Positions 59,390 through 64,000 of a stretch of 64,000 bases of DNA are shown here, piece after piece. Under the pieces are notes generated by a model. That model saw only the letters and a program-made list of their open reading frames with translations. It was not told the origin of the DNA and searched no databases. The stretch covers positions 282,319 to 346,318 of the forward strand of contig NZ_QGEH01000004.1 of NCBI RefSeq assembly GCF_003258515.1, written 5' to 3'. A program made the position numbers and the translations under genes. The DNA comes from Marinobacter bohaiensis. Lineage in GTDB: Bacteria > Pseudomonadota > Gammaproteobacteria > Pseudomonadales > Oleiphilaceae. The number at the start of each line of letters is the position of its first letter. The first letter of the stretch is position 1.

Positions 59390-60920
59390 CGCTCGTGGCC
59401 TCGTAGATTACTTCTCCAAAACTTTCTCCAGCATTGCTCATTGCATACCCACCAGCCGCCGATCCGGCCCCGCCAACGATAACGACACAGGCAACGCCGC
59501 CAACCGGAGTCGTTGCAATACCAAGGACTCCACAAAGAACGGCAGACGATCCACCAATAGCCCCGCCAAACGCCCCTCCGGCGACTCTGCCGGTTTCCAT
59601 ATACGTAACCTTCTTGCACTCTTTCTCAGGATTCTCGGCAGTGCATGCTTCCTTGATTCTCATCGCCGCTACAGATGCATCCAGGCCGATTGCCAAATAC
59701 CCGGTGTAGCGCATGTACTTTGCGCCCGTCGCCAATCGGTCATAGTAAGTAGCGTAACCGGGAATATCACCGACGCCAGCTTGCTTCCAGTTGTGGACCA
59801 GGCTCTTCGTTGACACTCCCAGAGCCTGTTTCAACTTGGGAGCATCATCCAGAGATAGACCTTTGCGAGCAACATTACCGAGGGAAAAATCGAGGCGCTT
59901 GAAAAGCTTCCGGCGCTCGTCAAAAAATTCAGAGCTATTTAGATGACCATGTTTCTTAAAAGATGCCTGGTGCAGGCTTTCCAAGCTTCGTAGCGTATTA
60001 TTAATCTGATCGATCTGCCTTGAAATCATGACACTGCCCGCGCTCAAGCCGGTTGCTGTATTCGACGTCAATGCCTCCAACAAGTCGTAATAATCCACAA
60101 TAAACTGCGCTTCGTCTTCACTCAGCGATCGGACCTGTTCGTTGACGCTACTGGCCACTGACATCAAATCCGCTTCTTCTCGCGTGCATTCCTGGCCATC
60201 GGGATCACCCAGGACAATCATCTCCCCGGGCAGCGCCTGATCCCCCAAGTCTGGATTCAACCGATCAAAGGACTCCGGCTTATTGCCGGCAGCACCGAAC
60301 AACTTAGTGAGAAGGTCAACCTTACTCATCGGTTTTCGAACGACATGGAACCCTGGTTCTACGTCTTCCGGCCGACTGGAAGCCATTGCCTGTGAAGCTG
60401 GTACAGCGGCAATGGGGGCGACCTTCGCGCTCTCTCCAAGCGGTAAAGAAAGCTTTCGTTCTTTCAGCGATTCAGCAACTTGCTCGCTGTCGTCCGCCAC
60501 CGATTTGGTCGAAGCGAAGCTCGCTCCGTTACTGCTTGCGGCACCTTTCTTAATATCTTCCGGAGTGAACTTTTGGGCGTTCAGATAATCCAGCGAGTAG
60601 CGCAACAGAAAGTCCACACCGGAATCGTTGGAACACCACTGACCGTTTTTGAACTCAAACAGCGGGAAAGACGGAAAACCTTCGATGTCGTTAACGACCA
60701 GAACGCGACCGTCGAGAACATCTTTCAGGACATCATCCTTAGTGTATTCCGGACGGCCCGAATGGCCATTGGATAAGCGGACTGGGCCGTGGTCGTAACT
60801 AAGATATAACCCCGACGCCGGATTCGATAACTTCCACTCAACTTGGGACTTTGCGGCAAAGGGTTTGACGATGTACGGCAGGTCGGACGGTCTTGCGTCC
60901 GAGGGGCGGATTAACTTCAT
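59382..60920 (-). CDS. Candidate glycine-zipper pore-forming effector (T6SS-type inferred)
   Basis: A 512-residue protein from the ATG at 60920 (AGGAAGTC upstream). The N-terminal ~130 residues (MKLIRPSDARPSDLP, FKNGQWCSND) look like a trafficking domain; residues 230-330 are helical (DEAQFIVDYYDLLEAL, SVMISRQIDQINNTLRSLE). The C-terminal ~70 residues are glycine-zipper hydrophobic (RVAGGAFGGAIGGSSAVL, VVIVGGAGSAAGGYAMSN), as in membrane-inserting bacterial toxins. Two paralogous membrane proteins follow, like immunity genes. No VgrG, Hcp or PAAR gene is in view, so the secretion route is unproven. Confidence 0.55.
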   Translation of the reverse strand: MKLIRPSDARPSDLPYIVKPFAAKSQVEWKLSNPASGLYLSYDHGPVRLSNGHSGRPEYTKDDVLKDVLDGRVLVVNDIEGFPSFPLFEFKNGQWCSNDSGVDFLLRYSLDYLNAQKFTPEDIKKGAASSNGASFASTKSVADDSEQVAESLKERKLSLPLGESAKVAPIAAVPASQAMASSRPEDVEPGFHVVRKPMSKVDLLTKLFGAAGNKPESFDRLNPDLGDQALPGEMIVLGDPDGQECTREEADLMSVASSVNEQVRSLSEDEAQFIVDYYDLLEALTSNTATGLSAGSVMISRQIDQINNTLRSLESLHQASFKKHGHLNSSEFFDERRKLFKRLDFSLGNVARKGLSLDDAPKLKQALGVSTKSLVHNWKQAGVGDIPGYATYYDRLATGAKYMRYTGYLAIGLDASVAAMRIKEACTAENPEKECKKVTYMETGRVAGGAFGGAIGGSSAVLCGVLGIATTPVGGVACVVIVGGAGSAAGGYAMSNAGESFGEVIYEATSDE

Positions 60921-61159
60921 GGTGACTTCCTGTCCCTGGTGAATCGCAATCACTCATCCTGAGTGATTGGCCAAAGGGTACCGAAATCACAGAAGCTGCG
61001 CCACGCGAGACAGCTACGGAGGGTTTGATTCGGACAGGCAATGTAGCGTTTTACCCACAAGGCGCGGGGGACGGGACCTGCTATATCGCCAGTGGCAAAA
61101 CGCAAGATCCGCCCCCGGGTCTGCTTTCCTTCTATCTACCAATGAGCGCTTCGTTGCCG
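60921..61159. other. Interval with a start-less open frame
   Basis: Mostly non-coding and presumably holding the effector promoter. On the plus strand a frame open from about 60928 to 61189 has no start codon except one late ATG; its composition is protein-like (TGNVAFYPQGAGDGTCYIAS), so it may be a decayed gene fragment. Confidence 0.4.
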
Positions 61160-61549
61160 TTATGGCGCCGTAATGGCCAGTGCAGCTAAAGCCACTTTGA
61201 CACACGCCGCCACGAAGCAGAGCAAAGAGCCAAACATAAATCCATGACTCCAATAACATATACATGGTTCAAACAAGGGCTTTCCGAAGATCTGGCATTT
61301 ATTCCGGTCCTGCTCCCAAGCTAAAGAGCAGCGTCGACGCCAGAAATTGTGCATGACTGCAGTAACCAAGCCCACCTGAAAGCCCATGATTCCCCATACA
61401 ACAGCTCGTACTAGGTCTCGATATTCTTCGATACCAAGAATTGATGGCAGGAAGGCGAGTAACGCAATGGCCCCGCCTCCATTGATCAGCAGGAGACCTT
61501 TAACGTTTTCTGTATCAATATTGCTGCGTATTTCGCGGCCCGAAGCCAT
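61160..61549 (-). CDS. Cassette-borne membrane protein
   Basis: A 129-residue protein with AGGAAC before the ATG. Membrane segments are at about 18-37 (LLLINGGGAIALLAFLPSIL), 45-68 and 100-126 (HGFMFGSLLCFVAACVKVALAALAI). The motif IDTENVKGLLLINGGGAIAL is one I associate with a recurrent small membrane-protein family in integron cassettes. Its role is unknown. No complete attC follows its stop, so this end of the array may be truncated. Confidence 0.7.
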   Translation of the reverse strand: MASGREIRSNIDTENVKGLLLINGGGAIALLAFLPSILGIEEYRDLVRAVVWGIMGFQVGLVTAVMHNFWRRRCSLAWEQDRNKCQIFGKPLFEPCICYWSHGFMFGSLLCFVAACVKVALAALAITAP

Positions 61550-61562
61550 GTTTGTTCCTATT

Positions 61563-61620
61563 GCCTAACGCCAGCGGCAGGGTAGCGACGCCTGGAGCGT
61601 ACGTTGACCGAATTTTTAAC
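61563..61620 (-). repeat. attC site, 5' core degenerate
   Basis: The right half ACGCTCC...GGCGTCGC...GGCGTTAGGC matches the canonical site at 27935-27994; the left core reads TTAAAAA instead of a YTAAC core. Confidence 0.65.
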
Positions 61621-61975
61621 CATTTTTCGGCATACTTCTGCCAATACCGAGGCCGCCAATGAATGATATGACACCGAATATTATCTTCTCAGCGAGCTGA
61701 TCCTTGTCGAGGAAGAGTGCGGCAACTGCGATACCAAGAATAACGAACGCTACTGCAAAGAAATAGAAAAGCCCCCGATGTGCAATACCAGCCATAATCT
61801 CTGCTTGCTTGGTACCTTCTTTGGCAGCGATCTCTTGACTACGAGCGATGGGCTCTACAATACCCTCGAAAAATTTGCCCATAGCCTGAATCTCAACAGG
61901 CTCACCGTTATCCACGACTGTTGAATGTTGGGTGATTTCTTTGGACTGTTCTTCTTCTCTCTGATTCCAACTCAT
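61616..61975 (-). CDS. Cassette-borne small membrane protein
   Basis: A 119-residue protein with AAGAGAAG before the ATG. Residues 1-60 are polar and helical (MSWNQREEEQSKEITQHS, EPIARSQEIAAKEGTKQ). Two membrane segments follow, GLFYFFAVAFVILGIAVAALFL and KIIFGVISFIGGLGIG. It resembles DUF2335-like small proteins with a C-terminal membrane hairpin, but I cannot confirm that. Its stop abuts the attC. Confidence 0.65.
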   Translation of the reverse strand: MSWNQREEEQSKEITQHSTVVDNGEPVEIQAMGKFFEGIVEPIARSQEIAAKEGTKQAEIMAGIAHRGLFYFFAVAFVILGIAVAALFLDKDQLAEKIIFGVISFIGGLGIGRSMPKNG

Positions 61976-61995
61976 AACTTCTCTTGGTGGTTAAC

Positions 61996-62160
61996 GAGGC
62001 TGTAGAAAAACCTTCGCCCCTTTTACGATGGCGCTCCTGCGTAAAATCTGGACGGATTCCCGTTGATGAATGCTTCAGATTTCAAGAATAGGCGCAATTT
62101 TTAGTTTGTTTTTTGACCAATCTCGTATCAAAAAATCTCCTGACCTTTTCCTATAGCCTC
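61996..62160. mobile_element. MITE copy 1 inserted in an attC site
   Basis: A 165-bp element with ends GAGGCTGTAGAAAAA and (reverse complement of the right end) GAGGCTATAGGAAAA, a non-coding interior and internal TAAAATCTGGA. It is flanked on both sides by AAC (61993-61995, 62161-62163), interpreted as a 3-bp target duplication. On the minus strand the duplicated triplet is GTT of the attC crossover core. Size, inverted ends and lack of coding make it a MITE; the parent IS is unknown. Confidence 0.8.
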
Positions 62161-62205
62161 AACGCTTGGGGGGAGTCCAGGTTGCCGTGCAGTCGATTGT
62201 TAGCT
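62161..62205 (-). repeat. attC site split by MITE copy 1
   Basis: Minus strand: GAGCTAAC...CTCCCCCCAAGCGTT, then the MITE, then GTTAACC. The crossover core GTT is present on both sides of the insert. Confidence 0.75.
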
Positions 62206-63159
62206 CTTGTCCTTTCTGTCGATCATAAGAGAACTCGGAGCAAACGTCTCGCAAAAGACTTCTGCACCAAACTTGATCGCCAATGCGGCCGCACTAGCAG
62301 CGATCATTGCCACAGTAATGCTGGCGGAGTTAAATGCCGCCACTATGGCTCCGGCAATATACTTTTTATCGTAGACAACCGATAATCCTTGGCTCCATGC
62401 TTTGTAGAGATCACTATCAGGACTGCACACCGCTCTCCAGGCAACTCGCTTTAATGCAGAACTTGCACGCTTCCCAAGGGCTTCTTTGTTCTCCTCTGTT
62501 ATTGGAGGTGGAAGCATTTTCCTGTCGGGACCTGGAAGCCGGAAAGTGTAGGCATCTCTGACATCCTTAAGTAAATCAACTGATCGTTGCGGAACGGCAC
62601 GCCCCATTTCGAGATATATTTGGTTCTCGGATTTCGTCATCACAAGCTGAACTGACTGCTGATCAACTTCGGACAGATCAAGCTTCTCTGATGACTCTTC
62701 CTTCAAACCCACTAAGATGCTTTCCTCTTCGAGTCTCTCAATTAGGCGCTTGTGAAATTGCTCCCTTCTATCTGCAGACTTAATGTTGTTAATGTTCTTT
62801 ACAGCTCTGACAATCATGTCCCGAGCCTTTTCCAAGTTGCCCTCTCGCAGATAGCAAATTGCCAAAAGAGAGGTGGCTTCAAGGTTTAGCCGTGTTCTGG
62901 AACTGCTTTTTTGTATCGTTCCCTCAAACCCCATCTTCGCGTACGTGAGGCTGCCGCCTTCCATTGCAGTCTCATAAAGCCAGTTTTTAGCTTGTAGAAT
63001 GCGAGTTTCGTGACCTGTGGGCCGTAATAATTCTTGAATTTGGGCTGTTATCCTCTTGGCACGATTAAGATCAGCGGCTCCCACACACGACCTGAGCTGG
63101 GGCTCGAGTTTCGCCAGCCTTTCTTTCTGATTCTTTGATAGAGGTCGATTTTCATTCAT
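62200..63159 (-). CDS. Cassette-borne helical-repeat protein with C-terminal membrane segment
   Basis: A 319-residue protein from the ATG at 63159; an in-frame TTG at 63177 is also possible, and the ribosome-binding site is weak for both. The N-terminal ~140 residues are helical and TPR-like (EATSLLAICYLREGNLEKARDMIVRAVKN). The C-terminus has one hydrophobic stretch (AGAIVAAFNSASITVAMIAASAAALAI). It is the second largest cassette gene in the window. No enzymatic motif is seen; anchoring a helical-repeat domain to the membrane is the likely arrangement. Confidence 0.7.
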   Translation of the reverse strand: MNENRPLSKNQKERLAKLEPQLRSCVGAADLNRAKRITAQIQELLRPTGHETRILQAKNWLYETAMEGGSLTYAKMGFEGTIQKSSSRTRLNLEATSLLAICYLREGNLEKARDMIVRAVKNINNIKSADRREQFHKRLIERLEEESILVGLKEESSEKLDLSEVDQQSVQLVMTKSENQIYLEMGRAVPQRSVDLLKDVRDAYTFRLPGPDRKMLPPPITEENKEALGKRASSALKRVAWRAVCSPDSDLYKAWSQGLSVVYDKKYIAGAIVAAFNSASITVAMIAASAAALAIKFGAEVFCETFAPSSLMIDRKDKS

Positions 63160-63188
63160 AATCAAAGGTATCCACAAGAGGAGCTAAC

Positions 63189-63354
63189 GAGGCTGTAGAA
63201 AAACCCTCGCCCCTTTTTATGATGGTGCTCCTACGTAAAATCTGGATGTATTTTCGATGTTGAGTGTTCCAGATTTTAAGAATAGGCGCTATTTTTAGCT
63301 CGTTTATTGATCAATTCCGGACCAGAAAAATTTTCTGACCTTTTCTACAGCCTC
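63189..63354. mobile_element. MITE copy 2 inserted in an attC site
   Basis: A 166-bp element homologous to copy 1, with 14-bp perfect ends GAGGCTGTAGAAAA and an internal inverted repeat TAAAATCTGGA / TCCAGATTTTA. It is flanked by AAC on both sides (63186-63188, 63355-63357). It is better preserved than copy 1, so probably a more recent insertion. Confidence 0.85.
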
Positions 63355-63436
63355 AACGCCGCTCAGCACGCGCGGCTACGAAATGGAGGCGAAGCCGCAA
63401 TGTAGTAGACGTCGCCGTGGCTGGCATTGTTAGGGC
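63355..63436 (-). repeat. attC site split by MITE copy 2
   Basis: Minus strand: CCCTAACAATGCCAGCC, GGCGACGTC and GCGGCTTCGCCTCC arms, terminal GCGGCGTT next to the MITE. Closely similar to the site at 27301-27386. Confidence 0.82.
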
Positions 63437-63855
63437 TTTTGCTCGATCTCCCCCGGACCCAAAATCTCAAGCCCCCAGCAAAGTGCACCTAAATGCCAGA
63501 AGGTATTTACCCCCTCACTTGATGCGCCTGGCAAAAAAACACCGAGCCCAAGTACGCCGAAGCTAAGCAAACTAAAGCCTATAAAAAATTCAGCTGCTTC
63601 GTGGAGAGCTAGGATCATTTTAGCGCCGATATATGCGGGTGCTACAAACACCACGCCAAGAATAAAAGCTACCGTTTTTGACACAGCTACCACAGGATCA
63701 AAAGAACTAGAAGCCATGCTTTGAAGAAGATCTGCATCCGCTAAGACCCAAAGACCAAAATCAATGTAGACTGCCGCTGCAAAAAAGGGGATCGCCAAGA
63801 TGCCCGACAGTCTGTTGAGACCAGCGATGTCTTGAGGTGTAAAGCTTTGAATCAT
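63430..63855 (-). CDS. Cassette-borne four-segment membrane protein
   Basis: A 141-residue protein with hydrophobic segments at about 15-40 (LSGILAIPFFAAAVYIDFGLWVL), 55-78 (VVAVSKTVAFILGVVFVAPAY), 84-108 and 115-130. No recognised motif. It lies next to the right edge and would be the array's first cassette if the integrase is just beyond. Its stop lies within the attC. Confidence 0.65.
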   Translation of the reverse strand: MIQSFTPQDIAGLNRLSGILAIPFFAAAVYIDFGLWVLADADLLQSMASSSFDPVVAVSKTVAFILGVVFVAPAYIGAKMILALHEAAEFFIGFSLLSFGVLGLGVFLPGASSEGVNTFWHLGALCWGLEILGPGEIEQKP

Positions 63856-63979
63856 GTTCCCGCCTTATTTCCCTAGACATTATGACTCCCCACAAAGGGG
63901 CTGCCCCCGCGCTCGAGGGTTAGCCGAAGCCAGAGCCATAATTTACGTGTTCACATGCGTAAAATCGGGGGGCAGCACC
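63856..63979. promoter_or_regulatory. Possible attI/promoter region at the right edge
   Basis: It holds GGGTTAGCC at 63917-63925, in the opposite orientation to cassette cores, a small CCCC-ACAAA-GGGG hairpin, and the dyad TTTACG-N10-CGTAAA at 63942-63963, shortly before the plus-strand ORF. No single element proves attI. Confidence 0.35.
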
Positions 63980-64000
63980 ATGAAAAAACATAGCACACGC
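63980..64000 (+). CDS. Start of an ORF truncated by the window edge
   Basis: The ATG at 63980 follows CGGGGGG; seven codons (MKKHSTR) are visible. It is divergent from the cassette array, which is where an integron integrase would sit, but seven residues cannot identify it. Confidence 0.35.

Larger units (their letters stand above)
61160..63436 (-). mobile_element. Second integron cassette array, continuing to the right
   Basis: Minus-strand cassette genes at 61160, 61616, 62200 and 63430 are separated by attC-like sites at about 61563-61620, 62161-62205 and 63355-63436. The last two are split by MITEs. All cassettes read in one direction, so attI/intI should lie at the right edge or beyond. 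Base composition is AT-rich relative to the backbone. Confidence 0.75.

Overview
The window looks like chromosome from a moderately GC-rich gammaproteobacterium. fabA-fabB, ahpC-ahpF, membrane glucose dehydrogenase, tRNA-Thr(CGU), BdlA-like and Cache chemoreceptors and many lipoproteins point to a marine heterotroph of the Marinobacter/Oceanospirillales kind. That placement is inferred from protein character, not from a marker gene. Housekeeping and metabolic genes are interrupted by two blocks of low-GC integron cassettes.

Region 1 (1-24.3 kb) holds: a CstA-type transporter with a CC-ending small protein and an ArsA-like ATPase; an outer-membrane barrel; an SDR / Gfo-Idh / DUF488 operon; a double-PAS chemoreceptor; ahpC and ahpF, each with its own OxyR-like site; a PfkB kinase; a solute-binding protein; a DUF1127 protein; a sulfotransferase; a structured leader with small ORFs; a LuxR regulator divergent from a permease-nitrilase pair; two secreted esterases; a DUF4397 lipoprotein; tRNA-Thr; and an M14 peptidase.

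Region 2 (24.4-29.3 kb) is an array of eight small genes, all on the minus strand, separated by attC sites, with no integrase in view. Most encode small membrane proteins; one carries a HEPN-type Rx4H motif and another a Cys-rich zinc-ribbon-like stretch. After three small backbone genes comes a 1-kb non-coding stretch (30.95-31.97 kb). It carries four copies of a palindromic DnaA-box module, three of them preceded at exactly 100 bp by a second conserved motif.

Region 3 (32-57 kb) holds: an AraC regulator and GH3 lipoprotein; an Rrf2-like regulator divergent from a thioredoxin-reductase-like flavoprotein; a six-gene envelope operon (OmpA, SBP-OmpA fusion, VWA lipoprotein, OpuAC, XpaC-like, TelA); an IclR/MFS pair with a tandem operator; PQQ glucose dehydrogenase; a secreted Ntn amidase; a NimT/CynX transporter; a Cache chemoreceptor; and fabAB.

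Region 4 (57.6-64 kb) begins with an outer-membrane protein and a candidate glycine-zipper effector followed by two paralogous small membrane proteins (possible immunity genes). A second cassette array then runs to the right edge. Two of its attC sites are each split by a ~165-bp MITE inserted at the integrase crossover triplet. One attC here closely resembles one in region 2, so the two arrays probably share an origin. An ORF just starting at the right edge lies where an integrase gene could sit, but only seven codons are visible.
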